A stretch of DNA of 45,160 bases from CAYSCX01 sp964429575 (GCA_964429575.1 CAYSCX010000018.1:1-45160), one strand, 5' to 3'. Shown: positions 17,663 to 26,769, numbered from the stretch's first letter. The notes: generated by a model from the sequence alone, not told the origin. Numbers and translations: made by a program.

Positions 17663-18862
17663 ATGCCGGTAGTCTCGAATCAGGCAAGACCTTCCTATCC
17701 ATTACTGGATGTCCACGAGCGGGATCTTCCTCACACGCTGAAGCGCGTTCAGAGGTTTCTCGGTCCAGACCGACTCGCGGAGAAACTGCGAACGATCGAT
17801 CGGACACTAGATCTGGCGTCCCCGCTATATCGAGAGCACATAGTGCGGCCTAGAAACGCATTCTGGCTCGGCGTTCGAGAGGCACTTCGGTTGAGCGATG
17901 AGGGACGCCTTCGAATCGCCGAGATCGACTCGAGACTCGTATACAGCCTCCATGTGGTCTCGACGATTGATCACGTATTGCCCACCCTGCCGGAATGGAA
18001 AAGGAAGGACATCCGGCGCCGAATGCTCGACAAACGAGGGAGCGACATTCCCGCGCTCATAGAACTGACGACCGCTTCGCGGATGATCCAGCTGGGATCG
18101 AGCGTTCGATGGGTACCTCAATCGGGTTCCTCGGGTGAACGGGTATTCGACATTCATGAAACTCTGCAGGGTCTGGAGTTTGAGGTCGAGTGCAAATCAA
18201 AAGGAGTAGACGCCGGAAGGCGAATTTCCCGCGCGCATCTATACCAATTTGCGGATGAACTCATAGCGAGGCGCCCGACGTTGCCTACGGAAGGGCCGAT
18301 GAGCTGTTTCGAGATTTCAGTCGGCGGGCGTTTCCCAGGGGATCATCCGAGCCGCGACAAGCTGATCGTCGCGGCGCTTTCGCTGATCGATCGTGGGGGG
18401 AAGTTTGAGGTCTTATCGGACGGGACCACGGTTGCACTCGCGCAACTTTCTGACGCGTCTGCGGCCGGACTCAGGTCCGCTCCGCCGGATGAATTTGAGC
18501 ACCGGTTGATTACCGAACGGCTGATGATTCGGTTTCGGAGTCGAAAGGCGGATAGAGTCATCTCAGCACTGGAAAAAGACTTGATAGACGCACTCAAGCA
18601 GCTGACAGGGAGACGCCCTGGGCTGATCGTCTGTCATGTGCCGGAAGTTGAATCATTCGACGGCGCCCAGAAACCTCAATCGGCGATCGCTGTCCTGATC
18701 AATCGCATCGCGGCGAGGCGAGATGCGGCGAACCTCGTTTCGGTTGCCTTGTTTTCGGACCCACAGATCGTAACTGTCCAGCCCGGAACTGTTCAAACTG
18801 GCATGCCGTGTGTGAAGTTCACAGCTGAGAGATTCAAAGGCTCTCCTCTCACCCGACTATAG
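17663..18862 (+). CDS. PD-(D/E)XK nuclease-like protein
   Basis: A 399-residue protein divergent from the helicase/methylase operon. The core 'RVFDIHETLQGLEFEVECKS' (around 18140-18200) has the D-x(n)-ExK arrangement of PD-(D/E)XK nucleases, with the E-C-K triad inside a predicted strand, followed by a helix ('RISRAHLYQFADELIARR'). The N-terminal 150 residues are helical. I chose the ATG at 17663 (GAAGG upstream); 17627 also fits, and the longer frame from 17477 runs into the helicase promoter region. Family not otherwise recognised. It may be an independent defence nuclease, or a third part of the neighbouring system reading from the shared 256-base promoter region. Confidence 0.65.
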   Translation: MPVVSNQARPSYPLLDVHERDLPHTLKRVQRFLGPDRLAEKLRTIDRTLDLASPLYREHIVRPRNAFWLGVREALRLSDEGRLRIAEIDSRLVYSLHVVSTIDHVLPTLPEWKRKDIRRRMLDKRGSDIPALIELTTASRMIQLGSSVRWVPQSGSSGERVFDIHETLQGLEFEVECKSKGVDAGRRISRAHLYQFADELIARRPTLPTEGPMSCFEISVGGRFPGDHPSRDKLIVAALSLIDRGGKFEVLSDGTTVALAQLSDASAAGLRSAPPDEFEHRLITERLMIRFRSRKADRVISALEKDLIDALKQLTGRRPGLIVCHVPEVESFDGAQKPQSAIAVLINRIAARRDAANLVSVALFSDPQIVTVQPGTVQTGMPCVKFTAERFKGSPLTRL

Positions 18863-19494
18863 GGCCCTGCGTAGACTCCGTGCCGTCTGCGTCGATTGCC
18901 TCGAGCCTTCTTGGCAGCCAACCAACGAGTCGCTCTACGCGACCGAACTTTTGACCTTCTGCGCGAGTCATTCTCGTACTCCATCTGGGGCTCGCTCGCG
19001 CCAACATTGGGCCGTAGCTGAGCTCTGAATCCTTTTCACGAAATGCCGTTGTGGCAACGAACTCCCGCGCTCGCGACAGAACGGCGCGAAGTGGACTGTC
19101 CAGCCGCGAGCATGAGAAAACGCGCAGGGAAATCGACGGAATCACGCCGAACCCTTCTTCTACGGTCCCCAACACACATAGAAGCCGCGTCAACGCCGCG
19201 GTTTCGATCGATTCCCCGGAGAAGGAATGTTATCTCTGAGTCATCCCTTGTTCTCGATGCGATTCGATCCGCATCTTGAGCCGGGGCCACTATGAAGCGA
19301 GTTAGCGGCAGGTCAGCGGGTGGAGAGCTACCGCTTCCGTCTTACCGACGGTCTGCATGTCGCTGGAACAGAAAGAACAGCGCCATCGGCTAGAGCCTGC
19401 GGTTGCCTTAGAGCTCCCCGCGTTTCTTGCGGAAAGATCCTCGTACGCCCGGCCTCGCACGTAAGGGCGTTGAACGTGTGGCGAGGACTAGGGT
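18863..19494. other. 632 bases without a confident gene
   Basis: Open frames on the minus strand (18849-19193 and 19036-19290) overlap each other, lack recognisable motifs and have no good ribosome binding site. The stretch between two convergent genes is probably a boundary between cargo modules, with decayed sequence. I cannot name anything in it. Confidence 0.4.
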
Positions 19495-21375
19495 TCAGGC
19501 TGTCCGCGCATCTTTCGACTCTGCTTTCATGGGAAAAAATCCATACCGCTCGCTATGTGGATTCTTACTGAACATGACGACCTGTGGCCCCTTCAGAAAT
19601 GCCGACGGAGGGTCGGTATTCTCAACGATGATAACCTGACGATCATCGCCAAAACCGGCAAGGTATTCATAGAATCTTACGTTTAAATCGGTTCCCGTCA
19701 GATCGTCATCTTGCCCTTCCGGTTCGCGATACGCGCGCAGTGGGGTGTCGAGGATTAGAAAACTCGGATGAGGTATATCGTTCGTTTTGCAGAATTGGAG
19801 CAGCCCGATCGTGAAAGCCGCGTGAGTAATCGCGCGAAGACCCTTACCCCGCGCGGCGCGTGGTTTTCCGGCGATCACAAGATCGCGACTCTTCGCGTCA
19901 AAGAAGACTCTTTCTGCGTCCGGAAAGTGCCAGTCTTTCAGAATGGCCTCGACTTGTCGCGCGAACTCCTCCGCCACTGCCGCAGAAAGATCGCCTTCCG
20001 ATACAGCCGCATCTTTCTGTTCGTCGGGGCTGTTTTCAATGTTGAGCCGTCGCGTTTCCGCGTCTCTGAGTGATCGGTAGATAGCGAGAGCCTCGCGGAC
20101 CTCGCCGCGTTTGTCGGCCACGTCCGCGTAACTTGCCCGCAACTTGGTGAGCTTTGGGGCGATCAATTGCTGAATGCTGTCAGAGACGTTGCGCAGTTCT
20201 AGTTCGACCCTAGGCAAGCGCCTGTCAAAGGCGGAGGCTTCGCGTTCAAGACTTTTGAGTGTGTCCGCCAATTCCTGTCTAAGCAGTTCAATCTTGGCGA
20301 TTTCGCTCCGCGCTGAGGTGATAACGGCGTCAATATTTCCGTCACAGTCTGCATCCGGATTATGGTGAGCGGGGTCCGCTCCACATAGCGGACAGGGGGC
20401 TTGGCCAAGGACCTGAAACAACGTCCCGCCTTCTTCGATGCCTCGCAGGCGCGCGAGATCCGAGACGTAGTGAAGGTCAAGCAATCTGAATCGCTCGAAA
20501 AGCCCTTCGATTTCCGATCGCCGATCCCCTCCTAATTCTAGCCTGTTCCGAAGCGCCCGCTGTCGATCGGCGAGATCGCGATATTCTGCCTCCGATGTCG
20601 CCAGCTGTTTGGCCGACCGAGATAGGGTTTCCTCGAAGCGCTGAAGCTGGCCTTCGAGGTCCTCTGGGGCCTTTGTGAATTGTACCAGCCGTTCCCGGTA
20701 CTCATCGAGTATTTGATCGAGAAGTTCTATCTGTGCCTCTCGCGATTGTTCTTCCTGTCCTTTCGGCCTGTTCGAAATGAGCGCAGAGTCATCGACTCCT
20801 GTCAGTAATAGTTTGAACGTCGCGAAGTTCGGCGTGTCCGCAATCGGATTGCCGTCCGAGAGAGGGGATCTCTGCGCCATGATTTCCGTTTCGGTTACAA
20901 TGACGAGCCGCGCTAAATTTCGGAAGCTCAGACTATTCGTGTCTCCTTGTTTGTTCCTACGGACCCGCTTTCCATCCAAGGCGCACCTCTGCAGGAGGAA
21001 CATCGACAAATTGCTGGTACTTTTTTCGTTGTGCTGATCCGCGAGTTCTATTGCCTCAACAGCGTCAGGAGGCTCTATGTGCAAACCTGAGAAGGTGCGA
21101 AAGGCTCCACCGTCGACGCTTCGCAGGAGGGTGAATTGTTCTCCGGCTAGCGTTTCAAGACCCAAGAGCACGCGATCATAACCTACGCGCTCAGGCAGGT
21201 CGCGAAGTGGGGACCGTCCGCCGAGCATGAAGTCAATAGCTTCGACCACAAACGACTTGCCTGTCTCAGAGGCGCCGTAGATCACATTCAGACCAGGACC
21301 AAATTGAACGCCCGCAGGGTCGCGATTAGGTCCCTGAAAGACTATGTGCCGCAAACGTAGACCGGGCTGAGCCAT
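19495..21375 (-). CDS. ABC-3C system SMC-like ATPase
   Basis: RecF/SMC-type ABC ATPase of 626 residues. Walker A 'GASETGKS' at about residues 34-41, a long central coiled coil, a zinc-hook 'CPLCG' near residue 328 that would join two coils, and Walker B 'FLILDTPL' near residue 540. The start is the ATG at 21375, which overlaps the stop codon of the gene before it (TGATG), a sign of translational coupling; a longer frame from 21423 lies inside that gene. It is the last gene of a three-gene operon with a middle component and an endonuclease-like protein, the arrangement named ABC-three-component (ABC-3C) by Aravind and colleagues. Expected role: DNA-sensing motor that licenses the effector. Confidence 0.85.
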   Translation of the reverse strand: MAQPGLRLRHIVFQGPNRDPAGVQFGPGLNVIYGASETGKSFVVEAIDFMLGGRSPLRDLPERVGYDRVLLGLETLAGEQFTLLRSVDGGAFRTFSGLHIEPPDAVEAIELADQHNEKSTSNLSMFLLQRCALDGKRVRRNKQGDTNSLSFRNLARLVIVTETEIMAQRSPLSDGNPIADTPNFATFKLLLTGVDDSALISNRPKGQEEQSREAQIELLDQILDEYRERLVQFTKAPEDLEGQLQRFEETLSRSAKQLATSEAEYRDLADRQRALRNRLELGGDRRSEIEGLFERFRLLDLHYVSDLARLRGIEEGGTLFQVLGQAPCPLCGADPAHHNPDADCDGNIDAVITSARSEIAKIELLRQELADTLKSLEREASAFDRRLPRVELELRNVSDSIQQLIAPKLTKLRASYADVADKRGEVREALAIYRSLRDAETRRLNIENSPDEQKDAAVSEGDLSAAVAEEFARQVEAILKDWHFPDAERVFFDAKSRDLVIAGKPRAARGKGLRAITHAAFTIGLLQFCKTNDIPHPSFLILDTPLRAYREPEGQDDDLTGTDLNVRFYEYLAGFGDDRQVIIVENTDPPSAFLKGPQVVMFSKNPHSERYGFFPMKAESKDARTA

Positions 21376-21878
21376 CACTCGGTTCCCAAACTGCGCTCTG
21401 CCGCTTGAAACTCTTCGACCCAACGATCGAAGAAGCGCCGCATGATCTCCCGGAAATCCTGTTCACTACGGTCGGCTAGGTTTCCGACTACCCAAGCGGC
21501 CCGCTCTTTCAGAGCGGTCAGGTAAGTGGATTCCAATGATGACAAAAACGGCATAGCATTCTCGCCGGCGCGATACCGTATGCCTTCGCTGCTGAACTCC
21601 CTCTCAACCAGCTTGCGCGTCATCATCAGCAGAAGAGCGCGTTCGATTATCTTGCGCCTCACGAGCAGCTCAGCCGACTGCAAAGGTGCCCTCGGATGGA
21701 GGCTCGAAGGTCCACCGATGTCCCCCGTATGTACGAGCAGGTAATCGAACGCGACCAAGCGTTGAAGATCGAACCGCCGCGGATATGCAGCTCCCAAGAG
21801 AGCAACGGCGCGCAATCCTGCCTCGAGTGCACCATTAAATGTTGACGGCTTTCGCGCACCCGTTAAGGCTTTGTCCAT
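21375..21878 (-). CDS. ABC-3C system middle component
   Basis: Small (167 residues), all-helical protein with a pattern known for ABC-3C middle components: 'GLRAVALLGAAYPRRFDLQR', 'VAFDYLLVHTGDIGGPSSLH', then 'RRKIIERALLLMMTRKLVE' and 'TYLTALKERAAWVVGNLA'. The early part is thought to be winged-helix-like and links the ATPase to the effector. It overlaps the upstream effector gene by 16 bases and shares TGATG with the ATPase gene downstream. No catalytic motif is visible, as expected for this component. Confidence 0.82.
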   Translation of the reverse strand: MDKALTGARKPSTFNGALEAGLRAVALLGAAYPRRFDLQRLVAFDYLLVHTGDIGGPSSLHPRAPLQSAELLVRRKIIERALLLMMTRKLVEREFSSEGIRYRAGENAMPFLSSLESTYLTALKERAAWVVGNLADRSEQDFREIMRRFFDRWVEEFQAAERSLGTE

Positions 21879-22957
21879 TGCAATCGATCCTCGTTCGCCA
21901 GCTGATGACAGATTCCATCCCTGTCCTTCGGCTTCGTGCGCGGTAACAGCGCGTTGGACGTGAGATGAAGTTCGCGCGCCGTCTGCGTGACGTGCTTCAC
22001 GCGTTCGTAGCCGTCCGCATATTTACCTTCGCATATATCGACGACGCCCGAAAAAACGTCCTCCTGAAGAGATTCGAAGGTACCAATGGGTACGGTATCC
22101 CGCGCGAACATACGCAACGATTCCGCGTGGTAAAATGCCTCGCGTTGGCGGCCGAAGTGAGCTTCCAACGGCGGCCACGCATTAAGGGTCCTCACGTCAC
22201 GTATATTTTTTTTCTTGTGGTCAGCATAAGCTGAAAGAAGTTGCGCAACATACCGGCTCTCCCGGGTCGCAATTTCGGGAGGCGGCTTCTCCGGTGTTGG
22301 CCGCCGCGGCAGGCCACCACCGAAACGTGCCGCGTAGCAAGGGCTCGTTCGGTGTTGTTCGATCATCTGCAGTGCCGTCTTCGAATCAAAAATCGAAAAA
22401 TCGAACTCCTCTACATACGCGCGAAACGCTCCCTCGAGCGCCACTTCTTGGGTCTTGGTGATATCGCCCCGGACATGCTTCTCCCAGTTTTCGAACAATG
22501 CCTCTTTTAGCTTCACAGCATTCGCGAGAAGGCCGGATAGCGCAGTGCCGACACCGCGCGGTGCGACAAAGTAGTATTTGCGCGGGGACTTATATTCCCC
22601 TCTGAAGCTGTACCATAGAATTTTCCCGATTTCGGGCCAGGCATCGCTGGGATATACGGTACGATCAAGGAACCTTTTGCACTGGTAATTGTCCCAGACG
22701 CCCAGAAGCTTGTGTTCGTCGACAAAGCCGGCGATGTCGATACCGTGATCTCCTGCGCCGCTGAAGCGTTGTACGTCTACGTAGTCCCTCTTGAGACAGA
22801 AGTGTGCCCACTCGTGCGTGAACTTTTCCCATTCCTCGGCCGAGTACAGCATAATTCTTTGCTGCGGCGGAATCGCCGGACCTTGGCTGACTTCATCAGC
22901 GTTGGCCTCGCCAACTGCGGTTTCCGGCGGCGGTATGTCTTCGAAGCCGTCGTTCAT
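21863..22957 (-). CDS. ABC-3C effector with Mrr-like nuclease domain
   Basis: First gene of the ABC-3C operon, 364 residues from the ATG at 22957, which has AGAGGA about ten bases upstream; the frame stays open to 23053 but those codons lie in the promoter region. The N-terminal domain (about 50-110) reads 'FSGAGDHGIDIAGFVDE' followed by 'VWDNYQCKRF': a GxD...QxK active site of the Mrr branch of restriction-endonuclease-like folds. The C-terminal half, with 'YVAQLLSAYADHKKK', 'HFGRQREAFYHAESLR' and 'VSQ'-free helices, matches the ABC-3C C-terminal region that docks on the other components. Role: DNA-cutting effector held by the ATPase and middle component. Confidence 0.82.
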   Translation of the reverse strand: MNDGFEDIPPPETAVGEANADEVSQGPAIPPQQRIMLYSAEEWEKFTHEWAHFCLKRDYVDVQRFSGAGDHGIDIAGFVDEHKLLGVWDNYQCKRFLDRTVYPSDAWPEIGKILWYSFRGEYKSPRKYYFVAPRGVGTALSGLLANAVKLKEALFENWEKHVRGDITKTQEVALEGAFRAYVEEFDFSIFDSKTALQMIEQHRTSPCYAARFGGGLPRRPTPEKPPPEIATRESRYVAQLLSAYADHKKKNIRDVRTLNAWPPLEAHFGRQREAFYHAESLRMFARDTVPIGTFESLQEDVFSGVVDICEGKYADGYERVKHVTQTARELHLTSNALLPRTKPKDRDGICHQLANEDRLQWTKP

Positions 22958-23047
22958 ATTCTGTTTTTCCTCTGCCCGTCTGTTCCGCGCCGGTAAAGAT
23001 ACTCCCTTGCCATTTCGGTTCTCCCAGCCTAGTTGCGATGTTGAACT

Positions 23048-23068
23048 GTACATGAACCCGTCATGTAC
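23048..23068. promoter_or_regulatory. perfect palindrome GTACATGA-ACCCG-TCATGTAC
   Basis: Eight-base arms with a five-base spacer, located 91 bases before the ABC-3C start and 118 bases before the RRM gene, which are divergent. A half-related GTACT lies nearby (23096-23100) beside an AT-rich AATAAAATTTT. Most likely an operator for a dimeric regulator acting on one or both units. No T tract follows, so a terminator is unlikely. Confidence 0.5.
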
Positions 23069-23185
23069 TTCTCCATTCGCAGAGAATAAAATTTTGTACT
23101 CGCCTTCGGATCAAGTCCAGCCCAGACTGCCGCAGCTCGCCTGCCGGGACAATCCGAACCGCTTGAAACGGACGGGAGGGTTCTG

Positions 23186-23467
23186 ATGCCAAAAACGTAT
23201 GTTGGCAATCTTGCCAGTTCAGTTACCAGCCGTGATCTTCTGACATATTTCTCACGCGCGGGAGAGGTCGTAGGCGCACTGGCCGTTACGGATAAGATAT
23301 CCGGATTGTGCCGGAGGTTCGGGTTCGTAGAAATGGCAGAACTCTCCGACGTTGCGGTCGCGTTCGGCCTGTTGAATAAGACCGTGCTCAACGGACAACC
23401 AATAGGAATCGAGCCTGATCAGTCACTAAAGAATGGCAAAGCGCGAAACCGGCCGGTCGAATTGTAG
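23186..23467 (+). CDS. RRM-type RNA-binding protein
   Basis: Single RNA-recognition motif filling most of a 93-residue protein: RNP2 'TYVGNLA' at residues 4-10 and RNP1 'RRFGFVEM' around 44-51, with the usual helix after each. Such small bacterial RRM proteins bind single-stranded RNA and are often cold- or stress-induced. The ATG has GGGAGG six bases before it. It stands divergent from the ABC-3C operon with a shared 228-base control region. Whether it belongs to the island or to the host is unclear; it is common in free-living bacteria. Confidence 0.88.
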   Translation: MPKTYVGNLASSVTSRDLLTYFSRAGEVVGALAVTDKISGLCRRFGFVEMAELSDVAVAFGLLNKTVLNGQPIGIEPDQSLKNGKARNRPVEL

Positions 23468-24173
23468 TGCGCGGTCACGCTCTGAAGCTTTGTCCAGTAG
23501 AGGCTGGAAATCGTCCTACCGGCCTGCTCGGCGAGAACAAGCCCCGCGCGAGCTGCTCGCCCTCTGAGGCCCAGTGGGCAGCTATCCGGATCCGCGCGCC
23601 GCAAGGCATGCAAAGCACCTGAAGGCGAAAGTCTCAGGTCCGGCAATTCGCCGATGATTCGCGATGCGCGTAGATCCGCTCGTGGCACCGCGCAACTGGG
23701 CGACAGAGAGAATTCCGCGAGATTGCGGCAAGGCGGGCGCGTGTTCGGATTCTCTGGTGCCACGCGATCCGCAAACTCGCCCGCAAACGCGGGAATTTCT
23801 CGAGTGAAGGCGGAGAACGCGGAACGTCGGAGACTCGGGGGCGGAGAAAGGAGGATTTCAACTGTCAGTACGCTTCGTGGAACTTCGTGACGACAGCTGG
23901 CAGAGATGGTTGTTGAACTGCGTGACGAGTCTGCACAGTGCCGAGCTGGATTTGAAACGTCGGTTCCTTTCGCGAATGGGCGATGTGCAGGCGAACCTGC
24001 GGACAAAGGCCTGTGAAAGGGACCGGCGAGTCGGCCCGCAGAGAACATCCGAACGAAATTCGCTTGATGCGCGAAAGGCAGATCGTCTCCGGTCCCCTGA
24101 CGCTCGCAAAACGCCGCGACACCGCGCGGTTTTCGATCGGTTTCGCGGAGAATCTCCGAAACCCGAGACTCAA
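23468..24173. other. 706 bases between RRM gene and tRNA-Ser, no confident gene
   Basis: All six frames carry long, overlapping Arg/Ser/Pro-rich open frames without motifs, a typical effect of high GC. A minus-strand frame over 23419-24234 begins inside the tRNA and ends inside the RRM gene, so it is not real. This is where an integrated element would end; the stretch may hold decayed cargo. Confidence 0.4.
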
Positions 24174-24264
24174 TGGCGGAGAGGGAGGGATTTGAACCCC
24201 CGGTGCCACAAGGGCACACGTGATTTCGAGTCACGCCGGTTAAACCAGACTCCCGAACCTCTCC
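24174..24264 (-). tRNA. tRNA-Ser(CGA)
   Basis: Complete on the minus strand, with acceptor stem GGAGAGG/CCTCTCC, anticodon stem CGTGA/TCACG around loop CTCGAAA (anticodon CGA), a long variable arm (GTGCCCTTGTGGCAC) typical of tRNA-Ser, a T-arm with loop TTCAAAT, discriminator G and an encoded CCA at 24174-24176. The 3' end points toward the defence island, as expected when the gene is an integration site. I see no second copy of its 3' end in the window. Confidence 0.95.
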
Positions 24265-24395
24265 GCGCTACGGCAGGATCGATGTTCGCCCGCGTGCAGT
24301 CAAGGTGACCATCCTGCGGCTCGCGCGCTTTCCGGCATTCCGCTCCATCTGGTAAGGTTGCCACACACTTGCACGATTAGCCGAGGAGCTGCCGC

Positions 24396-25385
24396 ATGGG
24401 CGCTGAAACCGCACATCACATCGCCACGACGCTCGACACCTGCTTCCAACGCACCTACGAAGTGGCCGCGCCCGATATGCGCCGGCTCTACGAGAACGCG
24501 AAGCGCGATCAGTGGAACGCCACGCGCGACATCGACTGGTCAACGCCGGTCGACCTCAGCAACGGCATCTTCGCGGACGAGCTGATCGACGGCTGGGGCA
24601 CCGACGCGCTTGCGGGCCTCGACCAACGGCGGCTCCAGAAACTGAACGTCGAGTTCTCCTGCTGGCGGCTATCGCAACTGCTGCATGGCGAGGAAGGTGC
24701 GATGCTCGCGTGCAGCCAGCTGGTGGACATGGTGCCCGGCAACGACGCCAAGTTCTTCCAGGCCACGCAGGTGGTCGACGAGGCGCGGCATGCCGAAGTG
24801 CTGAGCCGCTACCTCCTGGACAACTGCGGAGGCCGCATCTATCCGCTCACCGCAAACATCCGCACGCTGTTCGACCATATACTGGGCGACGGCAAGTGGT
24901 TCGTGAAGACCGTCGGCCTGCAACTTCTCGCCGAGACGTTCGCCGTCGCGCTGTTCCGAATGATCTCCGAGACGGCGAAGGACCCGCTGTTGCGGGAGAT
25001 CTGCCGGCGGATCCTCGCCGATGAATCGCGCCACATGGGATTTTCGATCCTGAGCTTGCCCGATGAGATCCGCGGACTCTCGGCCGGCGATATGCGCGAA
25101 CTCGAGGAATTCACGCGCGAGGCGCTTAAGTTGGTGCTTTCCGGCCAGTTCCCGCAGGAGGCATACGAGGCCATCGGAATGACCGCCTCCGAAATCGAGC
25201 GCGTCAAGCGCGTTCGAATGGAAGTCGCTCGTGGCAACGAACAGACCTTGTTCCGCAAACTCTTCCGCCGCGAGATGCATCAGACCGTCGTCACCAACAT
25301 GAAGAAGGTCGGACTTATCAACGAGCGTACAACCGTAATGTTGCGCGACATGGGCATCGACCCCAGCCTGTCGCAGGTGCAGTGA
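24396..25385 (+). CDS. ferritin-like diiron protein
   Basis: 329 residues in the ferritin-like fold of diiron oxygenases and related proteins. The metal-binding pattern is seen as 'LLHGEEGAML', 'VDEARHAEVL' (ExxH) and, in the second half of the bundle, 'LLAETFAVAL' with 'ADESRHMGF' (ExxH). The spacing fits the ribonucleotide-reductase-like oxygenase branch, not iron storage. No signal peptide. The substrate is unknown; these proteins are frequent in Binatota and actinobacteria near lipid and aromatic metabolism. The stop overlaps the start of the CoA-transferase (TGATG), so the two are translated together and probably act on the same compound. SD GAGGAG lies eight bases before the ATG. Confidence 0.8.
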   Translation: MGAETAHHIATTLDTCFQRTYEVAAPDMRRLYENAKRDQWNATRDIDWSTPVDLSNGIFADELIDGWGTDALAGLDQRRLQKLNVEFSCWRLSQLLHGEEGAMLACSQLVDMVPGNDAKFFQATQVVDEARHAEVLSRYLLDNCGGRIYPLTANIRTLFDHILGDGKWFVKTVGLQLLAETFAVALFRMISETAKDPLLREICRRILADESRHMGFSILSLPDEIRGLSAGDMRELEEFTREALKLVLSGQFPQEAYEAIGMTASEIERVKRVRMEVARGNEQTLFRKLFRREMHQTVVTNMKKVGLINERTTVMLRDMGIDPSLSQVQ

Positions 25386-26722
25386 TGGCTATCGCGCCCC
25401 GGCTCAACGGCCACGCCGATTGGCGGAGTCATTACACCTCGCGCATGGTGAGCGCCGACGAGGCGGTTTCGCACATCAAGTCGGGCGACCGCGTCGCTCT
25501 ATCGATTGCGCAGGCGACGCCCTTCACGCTATGCCCCGCGCTCGCCGCGCGACTCATGGATATCGAGGACGTCGTGGTAAACCACGGCGCCGCGCTCGCG
25601 AACTGGGACCTACCCGGACTGGGCGCGCGATTCCGCCTCGAATCGAACTACCTGACACCATTCGACCGCGCGATTTACCATCGCGGCTCGGCTGAATTCA
25701 CGCCCATCGCGTACTACCGAGACGGCGTGCTGCCGCCGTCGCTCGACACGTTCAACGTGTACGTGATGACGGTGTCGCCGCCCGATGAAGACGGCTACTG
25801 CAACTTCGGCGATCTTCAGATCATGTCGAAGCTGCTCGCGCGCAATGCGAACCTTGTTATCGCCGAGATCGATCCGACCTTCATCCGCATCGGCGGCGAC
25901 AACTCGATCCATGTTTCTGAGCTCGATTGGTTCGTCCAGCGGCAGATTGGATTCCCCGACACGCCGCTGCCGCAACCGTCCGAGGAAGAGAAGGTCAACA
26001 TCACGACGATCTGCCAGATCGTCGCCAAGGAATTCATTCCCGATCGCGCGACCGTCCAGATCGGTGTCGGCTCGGCGTCCGGGATGTTGATGCACTTTCT
26101 CGGCGACAAGCACGACCTCGGCGTGCAGACCGAGATCATTCCCTACAACACGGCGAACCTCGTGCGCGACGGTGTGATCACCGGAAAGTACAAGAAACTC
26201 TTTCCCGGGCTGGTCGTGGGGAGCGGCTTCGCTATCCTGACGCCGCGCGAGGAGCTCGAGTACGCCAACGGCCATCCCGCCTTCCAGCTTTACGACTTCA
26301 ACTTCACCGACGACATCAGGTTGATCGCGCGCGAAGACGGCATCATCTGCGTCAACAACGCGCTCGCGATCGACCTGACCGGACAGGCCAACAGCGAGTC
26401 GATCGCGCATCAAATGTACACCGGCACTGGCGGCCAGACCGCATTTTCGATCGCCGCGTCGCTAGCGGGCGGGAAATCGATTCTGGTTACGCCGTCTACC
26501 TCGCTGGTGAAGGGCGAGCGCGTCTCCCGAATAACAGCCGGGTTCCCGCCGGGCAGCGTGATTACGACGCTCCGAACGTTCGTACATTACGTCGTGACGG
26601 AGCACGGAATCGCGAAGCTCATCGGCAAGTCGATCCGCGAGCGCGCGCGCGAGCTCATCGCCGTCGCGCACCCGGACTTCCGCTCGGAGCTCGCTTCGGA
26701 AGCGAACCGCATGTTCGGATGA
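25385..26722 (+). CDS. acetyl-CoA hydrolase/transferase family (4-hydroxybutyrate CoA-transferase-like)
   Basis: Family I CoA-transferase of 445 residues. It moves CoA between acyl-CoA and a free acid through a covalent glutamyl-CoA. Seen are 'VYVMTVSPPDEDGYCNFGD' (substrate-side loop), 'VQIGVGSASGMLMHFLGD', and 'DLTGQANSES' with the catalytic Glu in 'NSES'; 'TGTGGQTAFS' and 'FVHYVVTEHGIAKLIGKS' (C-terminal signature) follow. The start is the ATG at 25385, overlapping the upstream stop. Likely use: activates or recycles the acid made by, or fed to, the diiron protein. Alternative substrates such as acetate or butyrate cannot be separated by sequence reading alone. Confidence 0.87.
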   Translation: MAIAPRLNGHADWRSHYTSRMVSADEAVSHIKSGDRVALSIAQATPFTLCPALAARLMDIEDVVVNHGAALANWDLPGLGARFRLESNYLTPFDRAIYHRGSAEFTPIAYYRDGVLPPSLDTFNVYVMTVSPPDEDGYCNFGDLQIMSKLLARNANLVIAEIDPTFIRIGGDNSIHVSELDWFVQRQIGFPDTPLPQPSEEEKVNITTICQIVAKEFIPDRATVQIGVGSASGMLMHFLGDKHDLGVQTEIIPYNTANLVRDGVITGKYKKLFPGLVVGSGFAILTPREELEYANGHPAFQLYDFNFTDDIRLIAREDGIICVNNALAIDLTGQANSESIAHQMYTGTGGQTAFSIAASLAGGKSILVTPSTSLVKGERVSRITAGFPPGSVITTLRTFVHYVVTEHGIAKLIGKSIRERARELIAVAHPDFRSELASEANRMFG

Positions 26723-26769
26723 ACGATACCGCGCGCGACGATCATCTGTAACGAATTCGCCGTCAAAGC

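Noticed and set aside
18849..19193. Minus-strand frame that could be a gene in the 632-base gap
   Set aside because: It overlaps the end of the upstream gene and another frame on the same strand, and has no ribosome site or motif. Kept only as an uncertain stretch.
23419..24234. Long minus-strand frame (271 codons) running from inside tRNA-Ser to inside the RRM gene
   Set aside because: It starts within the tRNA, is Arg/Ser/Pro-rich, overlaps the RRM gene antisense and has no motif; a GC-driven open frame.
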